DNA of 64,000 bases from Congeria kusceri (Eukaryota > Mollusca > Bivalvia > Myida > Dreissenidae). The notes beneath the pieces were generated by a model. It had not been told where the DNA came from. It searched no databases and was given only the letters and a program-made list of their open reading frames with translations. The stretch covers positions 49,598,516 through 49,662,515 of the forward strand of contig CM051033.1 in assembly GCA_027627225.1 (NCBI GenBank), written 5' to 3'. Numbering within the stretch: the first letter of the stretch is position 1; every line of letters begins with the position of its first letter. Both the position numbers and the translations under genes were made by a program. Below are positions 1 through 11,160 of the stretch, piece by piece.

Positions 1-726
1 GAGGTAATTATTCTAATAAGCTGTGCATTGCAGGATTACAACGGAGAATGCCGTTATCTGAGGGGTTAACATTAAATGACTGATGGGGCAAAAGCAAATT
101 ATAATTTGTGTGCTGGATAAGTTTAAATGAAAGTAACAAAAGTATAATTATTAATTTATGTACTAGTACTGCTAGATTAATTAGGATAAAGTAACAAGAT
201 TGTAGGTAAAATATAGGTATCAGTTGTACTCGTTTAGAGTGCAACAATTGTTTCCATTGCGTTAATTGAAATATAGTATCAATATAGCAGGCAAAAATAT
301 TTAAAATGTTAACACGTGTACTTGAGTGGTACCATTTTGTACTACTCTTATATAATGCTGCAATTATTTCTGTTATATGAGTATAAGTATATAGCAATCT
401 TACGTTAATATTGACATATAATTATGCAGTTATCATTAGGTACAAATACAGAATGAAGCTATTATTTACAATGCACAGTTTATATTTACATGCATATATT
501 TCTAATTAAAGTAAATAATATGATTAGTATATACATGCACAAATATTTTGATATATTGATTACACAACCGTAAACGGTCACTTATTTTGAGATAATATGT
601 AAATATGTTATGCTGTTAACAATAAAAATATATTGAAATAAAGACAGTATTGTTACAAACTTCAATATTAGAGTTGGTGTATAGCTGGTGGCATTGGTAA
701 ATACAGGTAGTTAAATAGATAACTTG
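1..726. other. AT-rich noncoding flank downstream of the LINE
   Basis: This stretch lies beyond the stop codon of the minus-strand LINE ORF2, so part of it may be the element's 3' UTR. I found no clear poly-A tail or target-site duplication marking its end. A 129-codon minus-strand open frame at 8-397 is rich in Leu, Ile and Asn, shows no recognisable domain and is probably chance in AT-rich DNA or 3' UTR. Confidence 0.4.
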
Positions 727-3569
727 CTATCGCTTAAACTTACTGAATATGAAGAGAATACATTTGCTTGTATTCTGTAATAGTTGTAAGGAATTAGATG
801 TTAGGATTGTAATAAGAGTAGCATCATAAAGATCATGTCCTAAGTATTGTTCTCTTTCAGATTTAAAGAAATCGCAGTTTAGTAGACAGTGATGTTCGGA
901 GCCAACTTGACCAGAGTTACAAAGTCTGCATATTCTTTCCTCAAATGGGGTTCCATCGTATCGACCGGTTTCAACTGGGAACCAGTGATTTGCAATTCTA
1001 AATTTAAAGAGGTATGTATATTCAGTTTTCGTAAGTTTTATAAAGTAGTCTTCAAAGGATGGAGTTTGTTTGAAACTGGTATATATTTGTCCCTTATGTG
1101 TTTGCTGTAGTTGAGTGTGCCATTGGGTTTTGAATTGGGTTAATAATTTGGCTTTGACTAAGCGGTAAATATTATTTTGGGTTGTTAGGAATTGGTTATC
1201 CCATAAGTTACATAAGTTTACTGAGGTGAGGATTTCTTTAATTTTGTGGGCCCATTTAAAATTTGAGATTGGCAAGTTCATCATGTATTTATAGATTTGG
1301 ATAGATAATTTCTGATCTTTGCCTATTAAGATTCTATTCCAAAATGAGATCATGCGACTTTTGATGTTAATTGCTTTAGGGTATCTGCCAAGTTCACCAT
1401 ATAAAAAAGCCATTGGGGTTGATTTCCGAGCATTCGTAATTTTTCTAAGAAAGTTTCTATGGACTTTCTCCAAGATATCTACATTTTCAAAACCAAAAAT
1501 TTCTGAGCCATAGATTAAAATTGGTAAAACAGTGTGGTCGAAAAGTTTAAGAATTAAATCAATAGGTAGCTCTGCATTATTTGCACTAGTATATAGAAGG
1601 TGCATTGCTTTTGTTGCTTGCTCGGCTAAGTGTTTCCGTGCATTGATGAAAGAACCATTGCTGGAAAGGGTAATGCCTAGGTAGTGGTAACGGTCAGTAA
1701 TTTTTGCAGGGTTGTCACCTAATGTGAAATGGAAGTTTTGTAGTTGTCTTGCACCAAATATTACAATTTTTGTTTTGCTAAGGTTTATTTTTAAATGCCA
1801 GTTATCACAGTATTTATGGAAGATATTTAAACTATGTTGGAAGTCTATTTTTGAATCAGATAAAATCACAGTGTCATCAGCATAAAGTAGAATAGGTAGT
1901 TTTAGTCAAAGAGACAAATCCAGGGGATTTGCTAGTTCTATGCCAGTTGAGATCATGCGTTTTTTTATGTTAATTGCTTTAGGGTATCTGCCAAGTTCAC
2001 CATATAAAAAAGCCATTGGGGTTGATTTCCGAGCATTCGTAATTTTTCTAAGAACGTTTCTATGGACTTTCTCCAAGATATCTACATTTTCAAAACCAAA
2101 AATTTCTGAGCCATAGATTAAAATTGGTAAAACAGTGTGGTCGAAAAGTTTAAGAATTAAATCAATAGGTAGCTCTGCATTATTTGCACTAGTATATAGA
2201 AGGTGCATTGCTTTTGTTGCTTGCTCGGCTAAGTGTTTCCGTGCATTGATGAAAGAACCATTGCTGGAAAGGGTAATGCCTAGGTAGTGGTAACGGTCAG
2301 TAATTTTTGCAGGGTTGTCACCTAATGTGAAATGGAAGTTTTGTAGTTGTCTTGCACCAAATATTACAATTTTTGTTTTGCTAAGGTTTATTTTTAAATG
2401 CCAGTTATCACAGTATTTATGGAAGATATTTAAACTATGTTGGAAGTCTATTTTTGAATCAGATAAAATCACAGTGTCATCAGCATAAAGTAGAATAGGT
2501 AGTTTTAGTCAAAGAGACAAATCCAGGGGATTTGCTAGTTCTATGCCAGTTGAGCCATTGAGGTGCATATGTGTTTGAAGGTCATTTAAGAAGATGGAAG
2601 AAAGAATTGGAGATAGATATTTGCCTTGTCTTGCGCCAATTTCTGATACGAAGGGTTCTGAAATATTGCCGTTAATAGATATACTAGATTTGATATTGTT
2701 GTACATGTTTTGAATTAAATGTAGAAACTTGCCATTTATATTTTGTTTAATAAGTTTGTGCCGTAGGCCAATTCGCCAAACCTTGTCGAAAGCTTGTGAA
2801 AAATCAATAAAGGCCCAGAATAGTTTTTGTTTTCTTTGTTTCAGTATTTCGATCAATGAATGTAATGTAAAAATATGGTCAGAGCAAGAGTAGCCTTTCC
2901 TAAAGCCAGCTTGATTTTCATCTAAAATATTATTTTCATTAAGGAATTTGTTTAATCTTTCATTGAGTATGGAAGTAAAAAGTTTACCTAGACAACTGAG
3001 GATAGTAATTGGTCGTAGTTATTAGGATCTTTAGGGTCACCTTTGTTTTTAAATATAGGTATGATTATTCCATTGAGCCAACTTTGTGGAATGAACCCTG
3101 TTTCCAGTACACAGTTAAATAGTTTATGGTAAACAAGCATAAGTAGATGTTTAGTGGACTTGATATACTCATTTAAAATATTGTCAAATGGGCTAGGTGT
3201 TTTGGAATTTTTAAGCTTTGTGATACATTTGTCTATTTCTTCTTCAGTAATTGGGGCATTAAGCCTGTTGCTTGTGTCATTTTGTAGATGGGAGTTTGTG
3301 TCATTGAAGCGATTGTCATTGATCGTGCTGGTATTAATTTCTTTGAAGTGATCATGAAATTCATCTAATGTTGGTCTAGTTGTAACTGTAGTTTTTGGTT
3401 TATCTTTATTTAAAAAGGACCAGTACTGTTTAGGATTTTTGGTCGGACATGGAACGAAGTTTATTTGACATGTTATGTTTGCTGGCATTAATGTCGACGT
3501 TCATGGAGCGTTTATATTGCTTACTGGCATTGATCATTCTTTGTTTGTTGTCTATAGTTTAGTTTTTTG
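727..3569 (-). pseudogene. LINE ORF2 reverse transcriptase and C-terminal zinc knuckle, broken
   Basis: The sense passes through several frames. 3488-2988 carries the RT fingers region (KNSKTPSPFDNILNEY, PIFKNKGDPKDPNNY). A one-base shift near 3015-3020 leads to a frame down to 2509 with motif A (FIDFSQAFDKVWR), motif B (GARQGKYLSPIL) and an in-frame TGA at 2509-2511. Motif C, YADD, follows at 2476-2487 and again at 1873-1884 because 603 bp are duplicated. The 727-1869 frame ends with CRLCNSGQVGSEHHCLLNC, a C-X2-C...H-X4-C zinc knuckle. A further shift lies near 3440-3460. Both Asp of YADD and the Asp of motif A survive, but the protein cannot be produced in one piece. Confidence 0.87.
1349..2554 (-). 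repeat. 603-bp in-frame tandem duplication inside the LINE RT domain
   Basis: Two adjacent copies, 1349-1951 and 1952-2554, are nearly identical; I saw only a handful of differences, such as a cluster at 1957-1964 compared with 1354-1361. TGAG occurs at 1345-1348, 1948-1951 and 2551-2554, exactly 603 bp apart, as the microhomology at the junction. The unit is 201 codons and keeps frame. It duplicates the YADD motif and the same in-frame TGA (1906-1908 and 2509-2511). Confidence 0.95.
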
Positions 3570-4805
3570 TTAGTCATTTTTGGCAGTATGATAATTTTTT
3601 CGTGCTTTAGAACATTGAGGACCACACCATGGTGTATTGTTTTCTGGTCTATTATGATGAAATCGTTTTTTATTTTCAGGGTATGTGCTGGTGGAAGCTT
3701 GATGGAATACTGATGGGAGTTGATCGGTTATGTGCTCAATTGTCTGCTGTGATTGTGGGTAAGTGTTAATTTGCAAGAGTATTTGGTCTATTATGTTAAG
3801 GTTAATATTGTTAACAAATTGGTTGGATAAGTCAGGATTCCATTTTGGTTTCAGATTCATGTCAGTTAGATTTTTGGTGGAAATATTGGAGCATTTTCTG
3901 TGTGGTATGTTTATGGACCAAGTGAGGGCATTATGACCATCTGAGAACAGTGAATCTGTTTCAATGATATGAAAATCTGAGAGAAAGTAAAAGCAATCAG
4001 ATGAAGCAATTACATAATCAATTGTAGATTTATTTCTTAAAGTTAAGATATCACAATCATTACCTGATGATAGTCTTCCATTGAGGATACAAATGTTGTT
4101 ATTTTTGCATAAATCAATAAGTCGGAATCCATGGGTATTTGTTCGATGGTCTTTAGACGTACGAATAAGTGGGATAGATAATTGTTCAAGGGTTTTATAT
4201 TTGTCAAGTTGGCTCTGTATATCATCATCGATATCGAAAATGTCATTTAAATGGGGATCTGTAGTTATGTAATCTTTCATGCTTCCAACTCTGCTATTGA
4301 AATCTCCTGCAAGAATTACATATTTATGTTCATTACATTTTTGAGAGATTTCGTTTTCAAAGGCCATAAACTCGTCATCGTTGAAAAATTTGGAATTTTC
4401 GGGTGGAAAATATAGAGCTCCTATTATAATATTTTCATCAAGTTTCGCTAATGATTTGCAAATGGATATCCATAGTACATATTCAGAGTTTGATTGTAGG
4501 ACTTTAACTGAGGAAGTAAGTTGGTCTTTAACAAATATACCAATGCCACCAGATTTACGCTTATACTCTTGTTCTCTGTGTTTGGCTAAATATTCATAGT
4601 AATTTATTTTAATAATATCGTGTTCATCAGTGTGGGTTTCCGAGATACAAAATATGTCGTAATTACTAATGAGTTCAGTGAATTCTGGGTAATTGAGTCT
4701 TTTCTTGAGTCCACTAACGTTTAAGGTTCCTAATTCTATGTTTTTCTCTTCCAGATTAGAGAGTGATTCGACCCCCCTCTGCCTAGTGGGGATGGCTGCT
4801 GGCAT
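3570..4805 (-). CDS. LINE ORF2 N-terminal part: APE-type endonuclease domain
   Basis: A 411-codon open frame with an endonuclease/exonuclease/phosphatase fold. Visible catalytic signatures in order are LNVSGL (Asn near residue 29), CISETH (the metal-binding Glu), GDFNSR (Asp/Asn pair), TIDYVIAS (Asp) and SDGHNAL (the terminal Asp/His motif, here with a Gly between them). In LINEs this domain nicks target DNA to prime reverse transcription. All its motifs are intact, so it is the best preserved part of the element. The frame ends early at TAA (3570-3572). The ORF2 linker then continues in other frames (NKQRMINASKQYKRSMN near 3490-3550), so the break is a frameshift and not the natural end of the protein. 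Confidence 0.85.
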   Translation of the reverse strand: MPAAIPTRQRGVESLSNLEEKNIELGTLNVSGLKKRLNYPEFTELISNYDIFCISETHTDEHDIIKINYYEYLAKHREQEYKRKSGGIGIFVKDQLTSSVKVLQSNSEYVLWISICKSLAKLDENIIIGALYFPPENSKFFNDDEFMAFENEISQKCNEHKYVILAGDFNSRVGSMKDYITTDPHLNDIFDIDDDIQSQLDKYKTLEQLSIPLIRTSKDHRTNTHGFRLIDLCKNNNICILNGRLSSGNDCDILTLRNKSTIDYVIASSDCFYFLSDFHIIETDSLFSDGHNALTWSINIPHRKCSNISTKNLTDMNLKPKWNPDLSNQFVNNINLNIIDQILLQINTYPQSQQTIEHITDQLPSVFHQASTSTYPENKKRFHHNRPENNTPWCGPQCSKARKNYHTAKND

Positions 4806-5107
4806 CTGGAGCCCTGTTCAAATTTGGCGTTTGTGGAGTATTCCGGTTTTGTACAGACTCAGCAGTACGAGAGGTGTCCCATGGACGTTCTTTCCCCTGC
4901 GCCGAGGACTGTGCGCTCAATATCCTAGGAGACACCTGGGCGGATGTTTACGAGTGTTTGCCCTCGAAGGATGAGGGGATACGGACTGTGCTCAGCGTTC
5001 TGGGCTGGTGTATCAGGAGTGTTGAGCACTGTTGTGTTTCTGTGGATGACAGTGATTGTGTTGACAACAGGAGGATTAACGTTTAGGTTCCTGATGTGGG
5101 AAGGTGG
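4806..5107 (-). other. Inter-ORF spacer of the LINE
   Basis: About 300 bp between the ORF1 stop and the ORF2 ATG. It is GC-rich compared with the window. An in-frame TGA five codons upstream of the ATG at 4805 supports that ATG as the ORF2 start. No coding potential recognised on the minus strand. Confidence 0.5.
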
Positions 5108-5961
5108 TTAGGAGTGTGCCTGTTTGGATTGGAAGGCTTGTGAGTTAGCAGAGACTCTGTTGCCCTGGAGGATCGCGTTCCAGTCAGGGAATATGTCGTC
5201 GACTACCTTGCCGTCTACAACAATTTTTGCAGGGAAGACTATGGAGACTTTGCTGCGTGGATAACTTTCGCGAAGTTTCTTATATTTTGGCCAAAGTTCT
5301 TTCCGTGCTTGAGTTATTTCCTTTGAATAGTCTCTGTTGATGCTAAAATGAGACCCTATTAGCCGGTTTGCACGTGAGAGGCCATTAACTGTGTTTTGAT
5401 AGTCCAGAACGTTCACAATAATACCTCTGGTGGCACCCTTAGTAAATCTTCCAAGACGGTGTGCTCGCTGGATATGAGGACAAGGGGTTAGCTGAGCTGT
5501 TCAGCCAGGAAATGGGCTATGACATTGTGGCAGTTTTCATCTCTCTGTTCGCTGATCCCGCCAAATATGAGATTGTTCCTTCGACTCCTTGCCTCAATAT
5601 CAATAGATTTGTATTCCAGGAGTTTGATTCGTGAGTTGTGATCAGATAATGACCCTTCAATGGATATAATTTTTGTGTGCATTAGTAAACATTCATCCAC
5701 TTTGTGTTCAAAATTTTTCATTTGTTTGAATATTTCTGTCATTTTTCCATCCAAAGATAAATGTTCAAAGTCATGTTGGTTTGTTATTACTGTACCACTG
5801 CTACATTCACCACCTGTGTTTACTCTAGAATGTTTCATATCTATATTGTCATGGTTAGTGATACTTCCCGCCGGTGGAATGACAAAACGGTTCTGTGTAA
5901 TAAATGGTTCATCCTGTGAATTTTCGTTGCTGTAACAGTCAAAACTGTCTAGATGATCCAT
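5108..5961 (-). pseudogene. LINE ORF1 (L1-type RNA-binding protein), one frameshift
   Basis: The first open frame runs 5961-5488 from ATG. It contains a heptad-like, probable coiled-coil stretch (about residues 75-125) and then the motif EARSRRNNLIFGGISE, which marks entry into the RNA-recognition domain of L1 ORF1 proteins. It hits TAA at 5488-5490. The sense continues in another frame: from about 5460 it reads IQRAHRLGRF, the best conserved motif of the Transposase_22 family, followed by a C-terminal domain (SHFSINRDYSKEITQARKEL) to a stop at 5108. One single-base indel near 5490-5500 would explain the break. The family's role is to coat LINE RNA as a trimer. This copy is inactive as read. 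Confidence 0.82.
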
Positions 5962-8556
5962 ACTTACAGATTGGGAGTTATTTTGAGGCTATTAATTGGC
6001 ACTTATGTAAAGAAAACGAGGTTTAACTTATCAGATGAAAAAAATGGCGACTGTTTACAAATTACCGGAAGCAGATGTCCAGGATGTTCAGACTAGTTAT
6101 TGAAGATTAACGGTTTGTGTCAAAACGTATGTGCTCTATACATAAACCGGTCTCCGCAGAGAGCCTAATTGACCAGTAGACAGAAATTTTTCGCTTCGCC
6201 TTCATTGTTTGTCCAAGGTTGTTTGTCCAAGGGTTTTAAACAAATCGATTGGATTATGCAACCATTTGCTATTGTTTACTACTGAAATGTAAACCCGTAA
6301 TTGGTCAGCTCAATTCTTGATTGACAGGTATCTACTGGTCAATTCACGTCTATTTCAGTAGGACAGGACAAAGTCGGCGTTGAACGTAAAAGGAGACTCA
6401 TTGATGAAAACTTCGTATAACAAATTATTCTGCGGGGCAAAATTGTAGGTGCCGAGGCGTAAACAACTTTTTTTTTCGTTTTACGATTTTAAGGTTCGGC
6501 AAATCCGACGATGATCGGATCAATTTGTTGTGGCCTAAAAACTTAAAAACATTAGGGCGAATTTGGGTTACTTTATACAATAAAAAGTACGAGTTTAAAG
6601 TAAATTATCCATTTGTTTCGGTTTGATAAATCTAGACTTCTTGAAAGCTCATAAAAGTGATAGACATTCGGTCTGACAACCTGTCAAATCTTGCCTTACT
6701 GAAATAAAATGTACCGAACCGAAAATTCATTAATGTATGTATAGTCTATAGTGTACATGTACACATAATAAAATACATTAAATACATATCAAACCACAAC
6801 GCCTATGTGAATTTTACTGTTCACGAGACATACACACTTATTTTATTTGTATTTAGTATGCACATATTGTTCATGTAAAACACAATCGAGCTTACATAAA
6901 TATGTTTAAACACATTATACAATCCAAACAGGAATGCTTAAGCTAATTAATTCCAAACATGCATTATGATATAAACCTTATTTATAAATTGCTGCAGCAG
7001 TGTGCTACATTAGGAAGAATTCTTTGGCTGTTATGTTCATTTCTAAATGTCAGTTACGTCGAATTCCGAATCGATTTTCAGTGCGAAGTAGTTCCACCAT
7101 CAACATATTAGTAAATAATATACGTTTATGCACATATGAAACAAGGTGTGGGAATACACACTCTACTGTACTCAGAACGACAAACCTGCTTCTGTGTTGG
7201 CGTCTCTATATAACAGTAAATTATTAATCTAGTCGGAATACTAAACGTTCTCCAAAGGCATTGACTGGAATGTATTGCCATCGTAAAGGCGTATTGCCTG
7301 CCAATAATTAAGTTATTAACAATCAAAGTTATACATAATTTAGTTATAAAGACAAGTGGATTACGCCATAGAATATTGCCGTAGTGCATGAGGATGTACT
7401 TTAGGGTCTTGACTTTTTATCATAGTGTATGTATTGTTTGTCGGAACAATCAATAAAGCAAATGTTCTGTGTGAGTTATATGTATACAATTTATCCAAGA
7501 AGTGTGTTTCGATGCTGAATTGAAGTTTTACATTTATATGTCGGCATATTTTACCCCCCTCACTTTTTATCATAAATGTAATACATAAATACATTCGAAC
7601 ATGCAATACGTCACAATTACAGAAATGCAAACATTGTGTTATTAATTTAGCGTATAAAGTGACACAGTGTGTCTGTGTTCAACATGATCTCGAAGCGTGC
7701 AGTTGAATAAACCGATACGGGCTTTGCCACGAATCTTTCAACTCCTCCCCAGCTATTGTTAAAGATTAATTTCCATTCATCGAATATCAAAAACATTACC
7801 ACGTGCTCTTTTGAATACCACAAACATAATGCACGTGCTACTTTGTATGAAATAGTTTAACCGCTCACCACGTGATTTTAAAGTGCGATGATTGGATAAT
7901 ATTGCAGATTAATTTTAATACTATTGACATTTGTGGGAGCGTCTTTTATTGGAATCAGCTACGCTGTTGGAATTCCATTACAGTCAACGATTGCTTACAT
8001 GTATGTTATGTAATATCAGTCGAAAGGCCAAAAGCAATGAAAATACATCAAGATCGGAGAACTAATTTGTTGCGAGTACATTCGCCACACAGTCGAGTTA
8101 GTTATTGTACTATCATTGGCTTATATATACATATTTGTAACATAGCACAACTTCAAATAATTGCTGCATGTTCTACTACTTCTCAGGAACAAATCATTTA
8201 CTGTTAATTTTAACGAGACCAAAACATATATAAAATGTTACGCAAGTCAACTAGACATCACAAAGAACATTTATTTCGTTCAAAAGTTAAGTCGCTGTTT
8301 TTACAAAGATATTTTAACGAGATTCGGAAAAAACATACCCAGGCCCTGGTTAAAAATGTGACAAGTGAACGTCAATTTTATTGATTCGAGTCTTTCCAGA
8401 GTGAGTTTACCGATAACCACAGTATATATCAAATATATCAATTACTTCAGTACTGTGACAGGCAGAAATGCAAAGTTATTTAGATTTCAGTTCTTTATGT
8501 AGTGTCACAACACACTACGCAAATTCACGCGAAGAGTCAATTATAGTGCGAAAACA
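5962..8556. other. Noncoding region upstream of the LINE
   Basis: The first few hundred bases may include the LINE 5' UTR. The rest is AT-rich and shows no gene. A segment at 6562-6640 resembles 61331-61412 (same strand, both ending in TCTAGA), so it is a dispersed repeat. The end, about 8400-8500, matches blocks at 15.8 and 20.2 kb (shared phrase resembling GACAGGCAGAAATGCA). Open frames of 60-110 codons here have no recognisable domain. Confidence 0.45.
6167..6344. repeat. Perfect 14-bp inverted repeat with 150-bp loop
   Basis: The 14 bases at 6167-6180 (AATTGACCAGTAGA) are the exact reverse complement of 6331-6344. The segment lies just upstream of LINE ORF1, so it may belong to its 5' UTR/promoter or be the ends of a small inserted element. 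No direct evidence of function. Confidence 0.5.
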
Positions 8557-8771
8557 TTACATGTAACCTGGAAGGGTGGTCAGCCGCTCTAGCAATTCAT
8601 GAAACATTTCTGGAGACAGCCTGGTATAGTTGTTGAACCTTGTCCAGTCATCAATCCTGAGATCATATACGGGTGTTGATCTCTCGCAGCTCGGAGCTGG
8701 GGATGGAGCATGGGACGGACCCACCACTTGTGTTCCCTTCTTCCCTTGCGCTTTAAGGCTATATCTGCCTT
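8557..8771 (-). pseudogene. PIF/Harbinger transposase, N-terminal remnant
   Basis: On the minus strand, following a consensus-like splice acceptor (GTTTCAG at 8772-8778), one frame reads REHKWWVRPMLHP. After a shift near 8680 the sense continues as YDLRIDDWTRFNNYTRLSPE and EMFHELLERL. A basic RR.(K/R)WWV.P segment followed by a Phe-rich F.N(F/Y).R(M/L)....F.ELL helix is typical of the region before the catalytic DDE_Tnp_4 domain in PIF/Harbinger transposases and HARBI1-like proteins. It stops at TAA (8557-8559). No catalytic Asp/Glu motifs follow, so this is a truncated relic. Confidence 0.6.
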
Positions 8772-9107
8772 CTGAAACGTATGACTGGCCCTAGATCAGT
8801 GTACATGGTTACGTGCACACTTGCTGCACCTGACCTGTGATTCTGATCTTTAGATCGGCAGTTAATATATCGCCCCATTAGTGCAAGAAGGTGTCATATG
8901 ACTTGTTCATGTTTTCGAGACAACCACATTTTATTGTTTCCTTATGCTGAAATAAAAGCTGTAATAGTAAAACTTTTATTTATTGTTGAAATAATGAAAG
9001 TAAGCTTCTGAAAGAAGTAGGTACTGAATAACTACATTAACTAGGTATTATTTAATTAATTTTGTTTTATGGTACGTTTTAGCACTGAAGAAACTTTAAA
9101 ACAATCG

Positions 9108-9313
9108 GTGCAAAAGGGTACCATTTGACACATGGCACCTTTTTACACTCCCCATTGTTAAACTATTTATAACTATTTCAGTGGAAAAAGGTACCATATG
9201 ACATATAGCACATTTCTACCCTCACACTTTTGGTCATTTGTTACCTTTTATCACAATAAAATTATTTCTTACCGACAGCAAAAAAGTGCCATTTGTCATT
9301 TGTAACTTTTTTA
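9108..9313. repeat. Cluster of three ~40-bp imperfect palindromes
   Basis: Three units at 9108-9146, 9181-9221 and 9276-9313 share the plan G-AAAAAGGTRCCATTTG followed by a spacer and the near-complement ATGGCACCTTTTT. Each could fold into a hairpin. A half unit lies at about 9232-9252. Related units recur at 10575-10596 and 10644-10683. Confidence 0.7.
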
Positions 9314-10574
9314 CTCTGAATAAGTCTTCAAAACTAGACAGTAATCTTTGTGTCATTTTACAACATGGCAAATTTTGTATCATAGTTTTGTATACATGGT
9401 ACTGTTTATACCAGAAACAACACATATGATCATGCACATATTGTTTATTCAACACAAGGTCATCCCTAGACAAAGAACATGACTTGCAAGGACCAAGCAC
9501 AAGAAAATCACTTCTTTAAGTCTGTATACTTGACATTCTGATGATGTTTTATTTCAGTTTTACTTATTTAACTTTTTCATGGTTTTCCTGTCAGCTCATA
9601 TCTGTTTCAAAAACCGTGTGTCTGTTCAATAAAGATCAGTAACCTTGCTTTCTGATTCCATAGGCACATTATCATTTTGCTATGTGTGGGCAGGCAATAT
9701 TTCATAGTAGTTCTTGTTCTCCTCAGGAATATGTTTAGGCGAGATAGGCAATTGGGATTGGTAACACATGCTTAAATCAGAGTCATTATGTGGCCATTTG
9801 CTGCATTTTGCTGCTTTCGTCTTCTAGTGGTTTCAAATGTTAATTTCCACGAATTCCTCAGGGTTAAATGTGTAGTTAACAAAACAGATCTTGGACATTA
9901 TTTTGTACTTGGATCCTCTTTGTCTTCAGCCAGTTTAATAGGTGGCCATTTGTGGAATGTTTCAGGTTTGAACAATTCCCATGGTACGTTATGTTGAGTT
10001 ATTGCGTAGGTGTGTTAATAATGTTTTTGAGACGCTGCCATGTTCTTCATTAATCCCTTTATGCATTATATCAGCCTCATTATGCGTTGTAGTAGTGCTC
10101 TGACTTAATTATGTGGTGGATTCGTTTTAAGTGTTATGATAATTGATAGCCTCAGCCAGTTAAATCTTTTCAACAGGCCATTCTATGTCCTGCAATTAAA
10201 TGATTGAAAGGAACAATATAAATATAACTTATTTGCTACACTGTAAAATCATAAGTATACATTTATATTCATGTACTTAGTTGATTTTGCTTAAAATCAG
10301 TAATTGTCTAATTATGTATTAAAATTGAAATTATACCTTTATTTAAGGCAAATTTAATAAAACAAACAACCATAAGTTTAACTAAATATTTTGTCTGCAG
10401 TAATATTTACTGAAATTCACAATCAGTGTCACTGAGAAACTGGACAAATTGCTATCAGTTCTGTAAGCAGCTGGGTGGGGGGGAGGGTGTATTCACTACT
10501 ATGATTAGTTCAAAGATACCATATTAACAATTCCTTATATTATGATTCATTCAAATAAAAAGTGTTACTTTTAT

Positions 10575-10683
10575 GAGAGCAAAAGGTGCCATTTGCTTCA
10601 ATGTTCTGTATCATCAGTACAAAGAAAAACCAAAAGCAGTTGATGCAAAAAGTTGCCATATTTCAAATAGTACCTTTTTCCAC
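10575..10683. repeat. Two further copies of the ~40-bp palindrome
   Basis: 10575-10596 has the left half (AGCAAAAGGTGCCATTTGC). 10644-10683 has both halves (GCAAAAAGTTGCCAT ... AGTACCTTTTTCC). Same family as the cluster at 9.1-9.3 kb. Confidence 0.65.
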
Positions 10684-11111
10684 TAAGAGAATTATGGTTT
10701 ATCACTTGATTGATATTTAACTATATGATACTATGTCTTTAAAGCTTTTTATAAAAAGACGAGGTGTAGTATATAATTGTTTTTTTATCATTTCATCTTG
10801 CCTCAGAAAGTTGCAATTCTGCTACGCTGGTTAGCATCTAGCCATTGAGTAATTAAATGGTAATTAAATTGAATAGTATTCTCTTTTATCGCTGTTTAAA
10901 TTGAATTGCGATGCTATGAGGTAAATTTTTATTTACACTTACATGTTTTGTGAATAATTCTGGGTCAAGTGCGCACGTAAACCAGTTAAAACGCTTTGTA
11001 TTGACCGTCCCAATGCGGTGACCCCAGTTGTATTCAAGTGTGTTTTGTGTTTGGTATGTGTTTTTATTATGTGCTGTGTAATTTTTTGGCAATTGGTCAC
11101 TTGCTATAAAA

Positions 11112-11160
11112 AAAAGGACCTCGGGCTGCTAATAAAGAGTTCTGGAGTTTCGCTTTGTTT
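11112..11160. repeat. Short dispersed repeat, partner at 34.92 kb
   Basis: The segment beginning AGGACCTCGGGCTGCTAATA and ending TGGAGTTTCGCTTTGTTTAT occurs here and at 34921-34986, same orientation. The second copy has about 16 extra bases in the middle. The surrounding sequence is otherwise unlike. Confidence 0.7.

Larger units (their letters stand above)
727..5961 (-). mobile_element. Degenerate non-LTR (LINE) retrotransposon with ORF1 and ORF2
   Basis: On the minus strand the order is ORF1 (RNA-binding, L1-type), a roughly 300-bp spacer, then ORF2 (endonuclease, reverse transcriptase, C-terminal zinc knuckle). This is the standard plan of a two-ORF LINE. The protein families are recognisable from motifs, but several frameshifts and stops mean the copy cannot make functional proteins. 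Coordinates span first to last recognisable codon; the true 5' and 3' ends were not located. The clade is uncertain: ORF1 is L1-like, while ORF2 has an APE-type endonuclease and a CCHC-like C-terminus shared by several clades. The inter-ORF DNA is distinctly more GC-rich than the window average. Confidence 0.9.
8772..11100. other. Noncoding region around the palindrome cluster
   Basis: Apart from the palindromes annotated separately, I see AT-rich sequence without an exon-like frame. The longest frames (about 68-88 codons) cover palindromes or low-complexity DNA and are not supported as genes. Confidence 0.4.

Noticed and set aside
8..397. 129-codon minus-strand open frame
   Set aside because: Leu/Ile/Asn-rich, no domain, beyond the LINE stop codon; fits chance in AT-rich DNA or LINE 3' UTR.
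7872..8361. 111- and 66-codon overlapping plus-strand frames
   Set aside because: No domain, no splice context, and the end lies in a duplicated noncoding block.
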